Positions 15,406 to 24,287 are shown, numbered from the stretch's first letter. The stretch: DNA of 37,447 nucleotides from Armatimonadota bacterium (GCA_029907315.1 JARYME010000022.1:1-37447), one strand, 5' to 3'. Numbers and translations are program-made. The notes: a model not told the origin generated them from the letters alone.

Positions 15406-16395
15406 CTAAGCTAGTGCAATCGGCTGTCCGGTGCTAATGGATTTCAAAGCTGCCTCGCCTATACGAACTGCTTCCAAACCGTCCTCTGGAGACACCTCCG
15501 GCTTGGTACCGGTTTCCAGACAGTTGACCAGATGCTCAAGTTCCAAGTAGTAAGGGCTTTGTGAAACCGGACTTTCGGGCACGGTAACACCTACTTTCTC
15601 TTCACCCTTGGCTTTGAGCTCAATGGTGAGAGGAACAGCATCCGTACTCGAATAGCTGAGTAGACCATCCGTTCCCGCCACTTCGACGGTCGCAACGAAA
15701 CCGCCGGGCCGCGCCCAGTTTCCCTCGACATGAGCTATCACACCGCTATCGAACCTTAGAGTGACAAGAGCGTAGTCGGTAAGAGGAATATTCGACTCAT
15801 AAAGACCCCGCGCGTAAACACGTTTGACTTTTCCGAAGCACCAGCGGAGCCAGTCGTAGTCGTGAATTATCATATCCAGTGCCACGCCGCCGCTGTTTTT
15901 CATATCAGCGAACCAATCATCGGTGCCACGGGGGTATGCGCTGCACCGACTTGTACGAGCAACGACCGGTGTCCCAACAGCACCGGATACGATCAAGTCA
16001 TGCATCTTACGAAACTCAGGGAACCAACGCAATACCTGAGCCGGGAACAACACAACGCCCGCTTCCTCGCATATTCGAACCGCTTCCATAGCCTGGCCGG
16101 TAGTGCGTGTTAGAGGCTTCTCACAGCAGATATGCTTACCTGCTGCTGCCGCCGCCTTAATATAGTCGATATGCGTGTGGGTCGGAGTGCAAATATCGAC
16201 CAGGTCAACATCAACCTCAGACAACATCGACCGCACGTCGGCGAACGCCCTGACTGAATACTTGTCGGCAAGCTGTTGCGCCGCATCTATCTTTACATCG
16301 CAAACAGCAACCAACTCAGCGTTAGGCATGCGAGCGTACGCATCAGCGTGCGTGCGGCCCATTGTACCGGCCCCAACAACTGCCACTCTTTGCAT
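15406..16395 (-). CDS. Gfo/Idh/MocA family oxidoreductase
   Basis: A 329-residue NAD(P)-dependent dehydrogenase of the glucose-fructose oxidoreductase / inositol dehydrogenase family. It has a canonical Rossmann start with GAGTMG at 8-13, CEKPLTRT around 95-102 and GGVALDMIIHDYDWLRW around 170, where His-Asp are typical catalytic or substrate residues. Such enzymes oxidise cyclic polyols or sugars such as myo-inositol; the exact substrate is unknown. The ATG follows the isomerase stop by one base (TAA G ATG), with GGGGGCAGG upstream. It sits between a xylose-isomerase-like TIM barrel gene and another Gfo/Idh gene, as in inositol-type catabolic operons. Confidence 0.93.
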   Translation of the reverse strand: MQRVAVVGAGTMGRTHADAYARMPNAELVAVCDVKIDAAQQLADKYSVRAFADVRSMLSEVDVDLVDICTPTHTHIDYIKAAAAAGKHICCEKPLTRTTGQAMEAVRICEEAGVVLFPAQVLRWFPEFRKMHDLIVSGAVGTPVVARTSRCSAYPRGTDDWFADMKNSGGVALDMIIHDYDWLRWCFGKVKRVYARGLYESNIPLTDYALVTLRFDSGVIAHVEGNWARPGGFVATVEVAGTDGLLSYSSTDAVPLTIELKAKGEEKVGVTVPESPVSQSPYYLELEHLVNCLETGTKPEVSPEDGLEAVRIGEAALKSISTGQPIALA

Positions 16396-16396
16396 C

Positions 16397-17218
16397 TTAA
16401 CCTGCCCCCTTAAAGATGCGTCTCATACACTCCCCAGCGTGGCGAACACCAAGTTCAGGGAGAGTCTTGTAACCCGTTATTTCCGCAGTTACCACGTCAT
16501 CGTAGCCAATATCCACCAGAGCCTGCTTCAGGGCCTTCCAATTCAAATCGCCTTCGAGCAAGTTGGCAAAGCCGTGTACGTTCCCCACAGCCGTGCGAAA
16601 GTCTTTCACGTGCACTTTGAAAACCCTGTGTCCAAGAATGCGAACCCACTGCTCCGGATAGCCGTTAGCTACCACATTGCCGGCGTCAAAGTAGACCCCT
16701 ACAAACTCGCTTCCCACCGCATCGATGAAATCTCTCATTTCAAGCGGGGACAAAAGGAATTTATTCCACACGTTTTCGACGCCTATGCGGACTTCAAGTT
16801 CCTCAGCTGTCTGAGCAAGTTCTTTCAGTGCGTCAAGTGCACGCTCGTAAGCCGTATCGTAGGGAACTTCTTCCGTAACAACTCCAGGAACAACCAAGAC
16901 GGTGTCTACGCCCATCCACTCCGCGATTTGAAGACTCTTTCGAACAATCTCTTTGCCGCGCTCCGCAACGGCTGGATCATTCGAAGTCAGAGGGTAACGC
17001 CACAGAAGACCCGTGCACAAGGTTCGAACCTCAAGACTAATGTTTTCAGCCAAATAGCGCAGGCGCTCTGCGGTAGCCTCGTCGGAATCAGGGGTAAGAT
17101 ACCCGTCTTCAGAAATATTTAGTTCCACACAATCGAAACTAGCTCGTTTTGCCAATCTAAAGCCCTGAGCGATGGTCATGTTTTGCGGAAAAGCCCAAGC
17201 GTTGATTCCGATTTTCAC
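16397..17218 (-). CDS. Sugar phosphate isomerase/epimerase (xylose isomerase-like TIM barrel)
   Basis: A 273-residue AP-endonuclease-2/xylose-isomerase-like TIM-barrel protein. It starts KIGINAWAFPQNMTIAQGF. Metal-ligand candidates are the Glu in GVENVWNKF, the Asp in VYFDAGNV, the His in HVFKVHVKDF and the Glu in VTAEITGY near the C-terminus, the usual order for the family. Members include IolE/IolI, tagatose 3-epimerases and hydroxypyruvate isomerases, so the reaction is probably sugar or keto-polyol isomerisation or dehydration. The start is GTG at 17218, with GGGTGGAG just upstream. It is tightly packed with the neighbouring Gfo/Idh gene, which supports a common pathway. Confidence 0.9.
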   Translation of the reverse strand: MKIGINAWAFPQNMTIAQGFRLAKRASFDCVELNISEDGYLTPDSDEATAERLRYLAENISLEVRTLCTGLLWRYPLTSNDPAVAERGKEIVRKSLQIAEWMGVDTVLVVPGVVTEEVPYDTAYERALDALKELAQTAEELEVRIGVENVWNKFLLSPLEMRDFIDAVGSEFVGVYFDAGNVVANGYPEQWVRILGHRVFKVHVKDFRTAVGNVHGFANLLEGDLNWKALKQALVDIGYDDVVTAEITGYKTLPELGVRHAGECMRRIFKGAG

Positions 17219-17236
17219 AGAACTCCACCCCCAATA

Positions 17237-18013
17237 CTACTCGATTACTGCACGACACGCCGAGCACCCCCGCGAACTCGGCAGCCATATGTCTTCGTCT
17301 GTAATACCAACCTCGGCAAGCAGCGGTTCCAACCGCCAGGTAGACCCGATCCGATCGAGACTGTGAGCGTCAGTGCCGATCGCAAACTTAAGCCCCACCT
17401 GTTTGCAAATAGACAAGAAACGAATCCTAAACGCGCGTTGCTCCTGGTCAAATCCCCTAGGACTGATTTCCATTGCTATTCCGTTCCGGCGGGCAAGCAG
17501 CGCAGCTTCCGCGATATCTTCGTCCGAAATGAAGTCCAAGCACGCGGTGTCAAAGGTATTGGAGAAAACCACCAGCGGATGAGCAATAACATCGACAAAG
17601 CCTAGGGAACACGCGTAACTGAACATTTCCAAAAAATGTTTGGCGACCTCCACCGGCGAGTTTCCTATCGGCTGCGACACCGCCGGGTCGTGAAAATGGT
17701 TCGCCGACACCATGATATAGTCCAGCCTGGTCTTCATCTCGTCCGAAACTACGTGTTTCCCCACCGCCAGAATATCTGCTTCGCAGCCCAGAAACACCCT
17801 CACGGACGTCCTGAGTTGAGTAAGTTCTTTTTCAGTTTCCCACAGTACATTGGGACCCACGTATGCATCCACGTGATCTGTTACTCCGACAAACTTCAGT
17901 CCGCGCTCGGCGGCAGTTTCTACAATAGCCGCCAAGCGCATTTCCGAACGAGCGCAAGCTGAGCGCCATGTGTGTATGTGAAGATCAACTTCTCGGAGAA
18001 AAGAACTGTCCAT
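17237..18013 (-). CDS. PHP-domain metal-dependent hydrolase
   Basis: A 258-residue polymerase-and-histidinol-phosphatase (PHP) domain protein, likely a phosphoesterase. Metal-binding motifs in order are DLHIHTWRS (HxH near residues 12-14), GVTDHVD, GCEADIL, MVSANHFHD, VIAHPLV and IGTDAHSLDRIG. These cover the four-motif PHP set and would hold a trinuclear metal site. It is shorter than DNA polymerase PHP domains and closest in layout to stand-alone YcdX/HisK-like phosphatases. It could act on a sugar phosphate of this operon, but the substrate is unknown. Gaps are 9 bp to the E2 gene upstream and 18 bp to the isomerase downstream. There is no clear ribosome-binding site, so translational coupling is likely. 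Confidence 0.9.
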   Translation of the reverse strand: MDSSFLREVDLHIHTWRSACARSEMRLAAIVETAAERGLKFVGVTDHVDAYVGPNVLWETEKELTQLRTSVRVFLGCEADILAVGKHVVSDEMKTRLDYIMVSANHFHDPAVSQPIGNSPVEVAKHFLEMFSYACSLGFVDVIAHPLVVFSNTFDTACLDFISDEDIAEAALLARRNGIAMEISPRGFDQEQRAFRIRFLSICKQVGLKFAIGTDAHSLDRIGSTWRLEPLLAEVGITDEDIWLPSSRGCSACRAVIE

Positions 18014-18022
18014 GGGCTAATG

Positions 18023-19381
18023 TCAGATGAAGATCAGGTACGGCTGTTCGAGAACCCGCTTTAACACAGAAAGGAATTCCGCAGCCGGAGCTCCGTCCAT
18101 TACCCGATGGTCAAACGTCAAGCACAAGTTCATCATCTGCCGCACTTGCACTTGACCATCTACTACGACGGGCTTCGGAACAATTCTGCATACGCCGAGA
18201 ATGGCGCTCTGGCCCGGGGTTATTACTGGATTAAAGCTGTCGATGCCGTACGCCCCCAGGTTGGTTATGGTGAATGTTCCGCCTGAAAGATCCTGTGGAT
18301 CAAGTTTTCCCTCGCGGGCTTTGCTCACCAATTCCTTGATCTCCCTGGATATCTGAACAAGACTTTTGTTAGGTACATCCTTGATTACAGGGACCACCAG
18401 GCCGTTCTCGACGGCTGTGGCGATTCCGATATTGATTTGCTCGTGAATAACAATTGTGTCCTCGCGGAGAGTTGAGTTCACTATCGGCTTATCCTGGATG
18501 GCCTTGGCAACAGCTTTCGTTATGATGTCAGTGTAAGATATGCGAACGCCATAGCGCGACTCTGCATCTTGGAGTATGGCTTCGCGCATATGCACACATT
18601 CGGTCATGTCGACTTCGACCACCAGAGTCACCTGGACCGCGGAATGCGCACTTGACGCAACCGCCTGTGCAACGGCCTTGCGAAGGCCTGAGAATGGTAC
18701 CGTTTGCCCAAAGGAAACCGCAGCGGTGGAAGCCGCGCGCTGGACGTCCTCACTAGTGATTCTCTTGCCTACGCCAGTGCCTTCAATAGATCTTACATCG
18801 ACACCCAGATCAGCGGCGATCTTCTCAGCCAGCGGCGTAGCTCGGGTGGATGCAACGTAATCGAGAACATCCTTTTCTGTGATCCTGCCACCGGGACCAG
18901 TACCTCGACCTGCAAGCAGGGAAATGTCTATACCGTGCTCCCGCGCGGCACGGCGCGCAGCCGGAGAAGCAAAAACTCGCCCCTCAATGGCCGCCCTTGC
19001 TGAACCACCGACATCCACTGGGGCCTTTTCGCTGACGACCACAGGCTCGCGCTGTTCCGACGAGACTGGTGTAGTTGATTCAGTCTGAGGTTCGCCGGAC
19101 TTCGCGGGTTCTGACGGGCCTAGAAGGTGATCAATAGGCTCGTCAGGAGCACCGATGATTGCTATGGGCTCTTTGACCGGCACAACCTCGTCAGGCTGAG
19201 CCAGGATCTTTCTGAGTATCCCGCTTTCGGGAGCCTCGACTTCCATATTTACCTTGTCGGTCATCACTTCGAGAAGTGGCTCCCCGGCTTTGACTTCGTC
19301 GCCCTCTTTCTTGAACCACCTGATTATGGTGCCCTCCTCCATGGTTTGACCCAGGAGCGGCATAAGCATTTTGATCGCCAT
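18023..19381 (-). CDS. Dihydrolipoamide acyltransferase (E2) with two E3-binding domains
   Basis: The E2 core of a 2-oxoacid dehydrogenase complex, 452 aa; it moves acyl groups from lipoamide to CoA. Domains: lipoyl 1-80 with lipoyl-lysine K43 (EVMTDKVNMEVEAP), a Pro/Ser/Glu linker, peripheral-subunit-binding domain 137-176 (FASPAARRAAREHGI, GPGGRITEKDV) and a second one at 181-216 (ATPLAEKIAADLGV, GKRITSEDV). The catalytic acyltransferase domain runs from about 225 to the end, with H425 and D429 in DHRVMDG. Two tandem subunit-binding domains are less common than one. E1 and E3 genes are absent here, so partners are encoded elsewhere or the substrate is specialised. First gene of the seven-gene minus-strand run. 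Confidence 0.95.
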   Translation of the reverse strand: MAIKMLMPLLGQTMEEGTIIRWFKKEGDEVKAGEPLLEVMTDKVNMEVEAPESGILRKILAQPDEVVPVKEPIAIIGAPDEPIDHLLGPSEPAKSGEPQTESTTPVSSEQREPVVVSEKAPVDVGGSARAAIEGRVFASPAARRAAREHGIDISLLAGRGTGPGGRITEKDVLDYVASTRATPLAEKIAADLGVDVRSIEGTGVGKRITSEDVQRAASTAAVSFGQTVPFSGLRKAVAQAVASSAHSAVQVTLVVEVDMTECVHMREAILQDAESRYGVRISYTDIITKAVAKAIQDKPIVNSTLREDTIVIHEQINIGIATAVENGLVVPVIKDVPNKSLVQISREIKELVSKAREGKLDPQDLSGGTFTITNLGAYGIDSFNPVITPGQSAILGVCRIVPKPVVVDGQVQVRQMMNLCLTFDHRVMDGAPAAEFLSVLKRVLEQPYLIFI

Positions 19382-19541
19382 AAGCGTCTACCGTATACCT
19401 TCCGAGATTATCAATATTCCGAGACGGCTTGGTTCACCTCACTAGACATAGCCGCGCGTTGTGTACCACCGCCGTCCTTCTTTGCAAAATACTACGTTTG
19501 AGCCGGAAACTCCTTCTGTTTGGTAGTTTGACTGTTCAATC

Positions 19542-19550
19542 TGGTATAAT
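19542..19550 (+). promoter_or_regulatory. Extended -10 promoter of the mannosidase gene
   Basis: Plus strand: TGGTATAAT, a perfect TATAAT (19545-19550) with the extended TG. The TTGACT upstream (19528-19533) is only 11 bp away and so not a proper -35. Extended -10 promoters can work without one. Confidence 0.6.
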
Positions 19551-19611
19551 ACCGCTGAGCGCGCCGCGTCCGTTGTGCGTTTGCACCGTGGTGCCTACGG
19601 GCATTTCCAAA

Positions 19612-19655
19612 CAAGCGCAGCTAGGAGATTTAGACCGTGCTCCTAGCTGCGCTTG
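19612..19655 (+). promoter_or_regulatory. 16-bp perfect hairpin in the mannosidase leader
   Basis: Arms 19612-19627 and 19640-19655 are exact reverse complements (16 bp, mixed G/C and A/T) with a 12-base loop. There is no T-run after it, so it is not a standard terminator. The ribosome-binding site GGAGG, 20-odd bases downstream, lies outside the stem. It may be a protein-binding RNA element, an RNase site, a DNA operator of 16-bp half-sites, or a Rho-independent attenuator lacking its tract. Confidence 0.7.
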
Positions 19656-19687
19656 AACAACTGATTACTCTTTCCCCGGAGGAATAG

Positions 19688-22324
19688 ATGTCCAAGAAAT
19701 ACACGCTGGTTGTAGTTCCGGAAACACACTGGGACAGAGAGTGGTATCTTACATTCGAAGAGTTCCGAATCCGACTAGTCCGACTTACCGACAAACTACT
19801 TTCCATACTGGACACGGATCCTGAGTTCAAATCATTTACTTTCGACGGTCAGACCGTTGTCATAGAGGACTATCTTGAAATCAGACCACAGGAGAGGGAG
19901 CGAATAAGGAAGCATATCCAGAGCGGCAGGTTGCTTATAGGACCCTGGTACGTACTGCCGGATGAGTTCTTGGTAAGCGGGGAGGCACTAATCCGCAATC
20001 TGATGATCGGTCATAAGATCGGGGAAGAATTCGGCCGAACAATGAAGGCAGGTTACATACCGGATCCGTTTGGGCACATCTCACAGCTCCCTCAGATCCT
20101 CGCCGGTTTCGGAATTTGGAACGTGTATTTCACGCGCGGCTTGGGTGATGAGGCGGACACCATGCACTCCGAGTTCTGGTGGCAAGCGCCGGATGGAACT
20201 AAGGTGTTGGCAATCAACCAAGTAAACAGCTACTGCAACGGAGTCAATCTGGGCGTGGAGTATTTACCGGACAAAGGAAGGACTGTCAACCTCGAGATTG
20301 CACTGCGACAAGCAAAAGAGCAGGTTGAGTCTTTGGCTAAAAAAGCCGCCACCAAGTATCTTCTTCTCAACAACGGATGCGACCATGTAGAACCCCAGCC
20401 TGAGCTGCCGCAAATTATCAGGTACCTCAACGAGCACCTTGAAGACACTGAGGTGATTCATTCGACATACGAGGAGTATGCAGAGCTTGTCCTGCGAGAA
20501 AAGCCGGCGCTTAAGACATATTGCGGTGAACTGCACAATGGTAAGTACCACCCGCTTCTATCGGGTGTGTTCTCAGCGCGGATGTATCTGAAGCAGGCAA
20601 ACGAGAGGACTCAAACGCTGTTGGAGAAATGGGCCGAGCCAACTTGTGCGTTCGCTTGGCTGAACGGTAGCCAGTACGATTCTCAGCTGCTGTGGCACGC
20701 CTGGAAGTACTTGATAAAGTGCCACCCCCACGACTCGATATGTGGGTGTTCAATCGACCAGGTGCATAGGGAAATGATGCCCAGATTCCAACAGGCCCAG
20801 CAAATAGGAGAAACCTTGACCTCTGAATCACTGCGATACCTGGCAGAGCACGTAGACACGAGAACAAAGAACTTTGATAAAGACACTCAGGCTATGGTGG
20901 TATTCAACCCGCACTCATGGGAAGTTACGGATACGGTCACTGTGCACGTTGAAAAGGAGCTTTCGCCTGGAGAGATGGCCCCGAGCTATGTCGTCAAAGA
21001 TGAGAACGGAAGCCCAGTAGCAACTCATGTCACGAACGACTACATAATGGAGACGGGAAGAAGACGTGCAAAGTGGTCGGCAGACGTTCATTTCACCGGT
21101 GAAAATATTCCCCCGCTCGGATACAAGACGTACTATCTGCAGCTTGGTGAGGCTACCGTCGATTCACCGCTGAAAGTGGGCTTAGGGTATCTGGAGAACG
21201 ACTTCCTGAAGGTTAACGTCAGAAGCAACGGCACTTTTGATCTGTTCCACAAACAAACTCGCACGACCTACCACAATTTGAACCTTCTGGAAGACACCGA
21301 GGACTGCGGTGACGAATACGACTATGGATGGGCTTACAACTCACGAACGGTCACCTCTGAGGGCATAGGAGGAACATTATCGATAATAGAGCGAGGACCC
21401 GGTATAGGTGTTCTGCGGTGCGATTTCGTTATGCAGCTGCCGGAATCGCTTACAGCGGACAGAATGTCTAGGGCAGAAAAGACAGTAGCGTGTCCGGTAA
21501 TTGTTTACGTCAAGGTCCACGCTGGCCTACCTCGCGTCGATGTTATTACAGTGTTTGAGAACAACGCGCGCGACCACAGACTTCGAGCTCACTTCCCGAC
21601 AGGATTCCCTGCGGACTTCTGTTATGCAGAAGGTCAGTTCGGCGTGGTACGACGCTCTCTAGAAGTGCCCCCTGGAAAAGGATGGGTTCAAAGGCCGGTT
21701 GGACAAAAGCCGGTGCAGTCCTATGTCGCTGTAGACGGAACAGACTGCGGGATAGCAGTGATCAACCAGGGTCTGCCAGAATACGAAGTCATCAAAGGTG
21801 AACAGTGCGTTATAGCACAGACGCTTCTGCGATGCTGCGGATGGCTTTCACGCGACGACTTCCAGGCACGACCATACAACGCCGGACCCGCCATACCCAC
21901 ACCTGACGCGCAATGCCTAGGAAAACACATATTCAGATATGCCGTCCTTCCCTACCAAGGCAGCTGGAAGCGCTCTATGGTCTGGCGGCAGGCGCATCAA
22001 CACAACGCACCGCCGCGGGCGGTGGTAACTGGCATACACAAGGGCGAGCTTCCCAAGTCATTGGCTTTTGTAAGTGTCTCACCATCAAATGTAATTGTCA
22101 CCGCCGTCAAGAAGGCCGAAAAATGCGAAGGGCTTATCGTGCGTGTGCTAAACACGACTGGTGATCCGGTGGAAGCTGCTTTGACCCTCTATAGGAAATT
22201 CAAGGGGGTAATTCTAACGAATCTGAACGAGGAACCACTAGAGATTCGTCCAACAGTCAACGGCAACACTGTCAGATTTCCGATGCCCGCATTTCGGGTA
22301 CAAACCGTGCTGTTCAAGTTTTGA
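19688..22324 (+). CDS. Alpha-mannosidase, glycoside hydrolase family 38
   Basis: An 878-residue GH38 retaining alpha-mannosidase, hydrolysing terminal alpha-mannosides; it has no signal peptide, so it should be cytoplasmic. The GH38 catalytic domain starts at residue 10 with PETHWDREW, where H14 and D16 are zinc ligands. The nucleophile is D126 in YIPDPFGHISQLPQIL, with H346/H348/D349 in CHPHDSICGCS near the third zinc-ligand region. The middle and C-terminal beta domains follow. Length and motifs match the bacterial MngB-like group, which acts on mannosyl-glycerate or short mannosides. The ATG has GGAGG five bases upstream. Aconitase follows after 31 bp, so the two may be co-transcribed. The divergent sugar-dehydrogenase operon suggests a shared carbohydrate theme. 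Confidence 0.95.
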   Translation: MSKKYTLVVVPETHWDREWYLTFEEFRIRLVRLTDKLLSILDTDPEFKSFTFDGQTVVIEDYLEIRPQERERIRKHIQSGRLLIGPWYVLPDEFLVSGEALIRNLMIGHKIGEEFGRTMKAGYIPDPFGHISQLPQILAGFGIWNVYFTRGLGDEADTMHSEFWWQAPDGTKVLAINQVNSYCNGVNLGVEYLPDKGRTVNLEIALRQAKEQVESLAKKAATKYLLLNNGCDHVEPQPELPQIIRYLNEHLEDTEVIHSTYEEYAELVLREKPALKTYCGELHNGKYHPLLSGVFSARMYLKQANERTQTLLEKWAEPTCAFAWLNGSQYDSQLLWHAWKYLIKCHPHDSICGCSIDQVHREMMPRFQQAQQIGETLTSESLRYLAEHVDTRTKNFDKDTQAMVVFNPHSWEVTDTVTVHVEKELSPGEMAPSYVVKDENGSPVATHVTNDYIMETGRRRAKWSADVHFTGENIPPLGYKTYYLQLGEATVDSPLKVGLGYLENDFLKVNVRSNGTFDLFHKQTRTTYHNLNLLEDTEDCGDEYDYGWAYNSRTVTSEGIGGTLSIIERGPGIGVLRCDFVMQLPESLTADRMSRAEKTVACPVIVYVKVHAGLPRVDVITVFENNARDHRLRAHFPTGFPADFCYAEGQFGVVRRSLEVPPGKGWVQRPVGQKPVQSYVAVDGTDCGIAVINQGLPEYEVIKGEQCVIAQTLLRCCGWLSRDDFQARPYNAGPAIPTPDAQCLGKHIFRYAVLPYQGSWKRSMVWRQAHQHNAPPRAVVTGIHKGELPKSLAFVSVSPSNVIVTAVKKAEKCEGLIVRVLNTTGDPVEAALTLYRKFKGVILTNLNEEPLEIRPTVNGNTVRFPMPAFRVQTVLFKF

Positions 22325-22355
22325 CCAATAAGCTTGAAAAGCGGAGCAGAGCAAG

Positions 22356-24287
22356 ATGGGGTTGAGTATAGCACAAAAGATAATATCAGAACACCTGATC
22401 GAAGGTGAAATGATCCCTGGCAGCGAGATTGCCATACGAATCGACCACACCCTCACCCAAGACGCAACAGGAACGCTTGCCTATCTGCAATTTGAAGCGA
22501 TGGGCGTGCCTCGCGTGCGGACCAAAAGATCCGTAAGCTACGTGGACCACAACACTTTACAGACCGGACCTGAAAATGCAGACGATCATGCGTATCTGCA
22601 AAGTGTAGCCGCCAAATACGGCATTTACTTCTCCAGACCAGGAAATGGGATTTGTCACCAAGTTCACTTGGAACGTTTTGCCGTCCCTGGAGAAACGCTG
22701 CTCGGCTCGGATAGTCATACGCCAACAGCAGGCGGCATCGGAATGTTGGGGATAGGCGCCGGTGGCCTAGACGTAGCCGCCGCAATGGCAGGTGAACCGT
22801 TCTATCTGCCTATGCCAAGAATTTGCTTGGTAAGACTAGTGGGCACCCTTCCGAAGTGGGTCTCAGCAAAAGACGTCATCCTTGAGCTGCTAAGAATACT
22901 GAGTGTAAAGGGCGGGGTCGGAAAAATAATCGAGTACGGCGGCAAAGGTGTCGAATCTCTCTCGGTCACGGACCGAGCAACCATCGCCAACATGGGAGCA
23001 GAACTCGGCGCCACCAGTTCAATCTTCCCCAGTGACGAGATTACACGCAGGTTTATGTCTGCCCAGCAGCGCAGCAGTGAGTGGCGCGAGATCCATGCCG
23101 ATGCCGACGCACAATATGACCAAGTTATTGAGATAAACTTGGATAAACTAGAACCGATGATAGCTCGACCCCATATGCCAGACAATGTCTGTCGCGTTGT
23201 TGAAGTCGAGGGCACAAAAGTTGATCAAGTCGCAATTGGAAGCTGCACAAATTCCTCATTGAGAGACCTGATGGTTGTCGCAAGCATACTCCGTGGCAAG
23301 ACAGTTCATCCAAAAGTTAGTTTGGTGGTTTCCCCCGGATCTAGGCAGGTATTGGAGATGATCGCAAGGAACGGCGCCCTAGCCGATCTAATCCGTGCGG
23401 GAGCACGAATACTGGAATGCGCATGCGGACCCTGTATAGGTATGGGACAAGCTCCCAGAACAAATGGGGTTTCGATCAGGACTTTCAACCGCAACTTTGA
23501 GGGGCGCAGCGGTACGAAGTCTGCTCAAGTCTATCTCGCCAGTCCGGAAACGGCCGCGGCTTGTGCGCTCTTCGGTGAGATCACAGATCCAAGAAAGCTC
23601 GGCGATCTGCCCGTTCTTCAGATACCAGAAGAGTATTCGGTAGACGACAGTATGATCGTCGCCCCAAGTGAAAGACCCGAATCTGTCGAGATAGTCCGTG
23701 GTCCCAATATAAAGCCACTGCCTGAGGCAGAGCCACTGCCTGAATCACTTCGCGGACACATACTTCTCAAAGTCGGTGACAATATCACGACAGACCATAT
23801 AATGCCCGCCGGTTCAAAGGTGCTGCCGCTGAGGTCAAACATACCGGCGATATCGGAGTACGTTTTCTCGACAATTGATCCGGATTTTTCGAAAAGGGCC
23901 AAGCAGTACGGCGGTGGCTTCATCCTAGCTGGAGAAAATTACGGCCAGGGATCTTCAAGGGAACATGCTGCGCTGGCACCTATGTACCTCGGCGTAAGAG
24001 CAGTAATCGCGAAATCGTTCGCACGTATCCACCGGCAAAACCTAGTAAACTTCGGTATTCTGCCGTTGCTACTGGTTGATGCCACCGACTATGACCGTCT
24101 AGAACAACTCGACGAGATTGAGATCTGCGATGTGGCAAAAGCCCTTCGCGAAGGGAATGCGTACCTGAGGGTAGTTAGTCGGACGCACGGCCAGGTAATT
24201 AATGTGAGGCACGATTTGTCCAGACGGGAGCGCGACGTCGTACTCGCAGGTGGTCGGCTGAACTATATACGCAATACCCAACGCTAG
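22356..24287 (+). CDS. acnA: Aconitate hydratase, Aquifex type
   Basis: Isomerises citrate to isocitrate in the TCA cycle using a [4Fe-4S] cluster; 643 aa. The cluster cysteines are C297 (IGSCTNSS), C357 and C360 (CACGPCIGMG). The swivel domain carries GGGFILAGENYGQGSSREHAA. The short length, and lack of the long insertions found in 890-residue AcnA or AcnB, fits the compact Aquifex-type family, related to homoaconitase. A small linker duplication (PLPEAE/PLPES) sits near residue 455. The gene may share a transcript with the mannosidase. Its TAG stop overlaps the stop of the converging glycosylase gene within one CTAG. Confidence 0.95.
   Translation: MGLSIAQKIISEHLIEGEMIPGSEIAIRIDHTLTQDATGTLAYLQFEAMGVPRVRTKRSVSYVDHNTLQTGPENADDHAYLQSVAAKYGIYFSRPGNGICHQVHLERFAVPGETLLGSDSHTPTAGGIGMLGIGAGGLDVAAAMAGEPFYLPMPRICLVRLVGTLPKWVSAKDVILELLRILSVKGGVGKIIEYGGKGVESLSVTDRATIANMGAELGATSSIFPSDEITRRFMSAQQRSSEWREIHADADAQYDQVIEINLDKLEPMIARPHMPDNVCRVVEVEGTKVDQVAIGSCTNSSLRDLMVVASILRGKTVHPKVSLVVSPGSRQVLEMIARNGALADLIRAGARILECACGPCIGMGQAPRTNGVSIRTFNRNFEGRSGTKSAQVYLASPETAAACALFGEITDPRKLGDLPVLQIPEEYSVDDSMIVAPSERPESVEIVRGPNIKPLPEAEPLPESLRGHILLKVGDNITTDHIMPAGSKVLPLRSNIPAISEYVFSTIDPDFSKRAKQYGGGFILAGENYGQGSSREHAALAPMYLGVRAVIAKSFARIHRQNLVNFGILPLLLVDATDYDRLEQLDEIEICDVAKALREGNAYLRVVSRTHGQVINVRHDLSRRERDVVLAGGRLNYIRNTQR

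Larger units (their letters stand above)
19382..19687 (+). other. Divergent intergenic region E2 operon / mannosidase
   Basis: This 306-bp region has no gene. It holds the mannosidase promoter (19542-19550) and a leader of about 130 bases with at least two structures: a small GCACC/GGTGC and TGCC/GGCA pair around 19583-19602, and the 16-bp hairpin at 19612-19655. A minus-strand promoter for the seven-gene operon must lie around 19390-19460. I saw only a GATAAT-like -10 without a convincing -35. Confidence 0.6.

Noticed and set aside
16175-17122. 315-codon plus-strand open frame
   Set aside because: Antisense to the Gfo/Idh dehydrogenase and isomerase genes, which have clear motifs; its translation has no recognisable domain.
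23710-23750. Short tandem repeat in the aconitase gene
   Set aside because: A 12-base unit repeats once in a linker (PLPEAE/PLPES); in frame and harmless, not a mobile or regulatory repeat.
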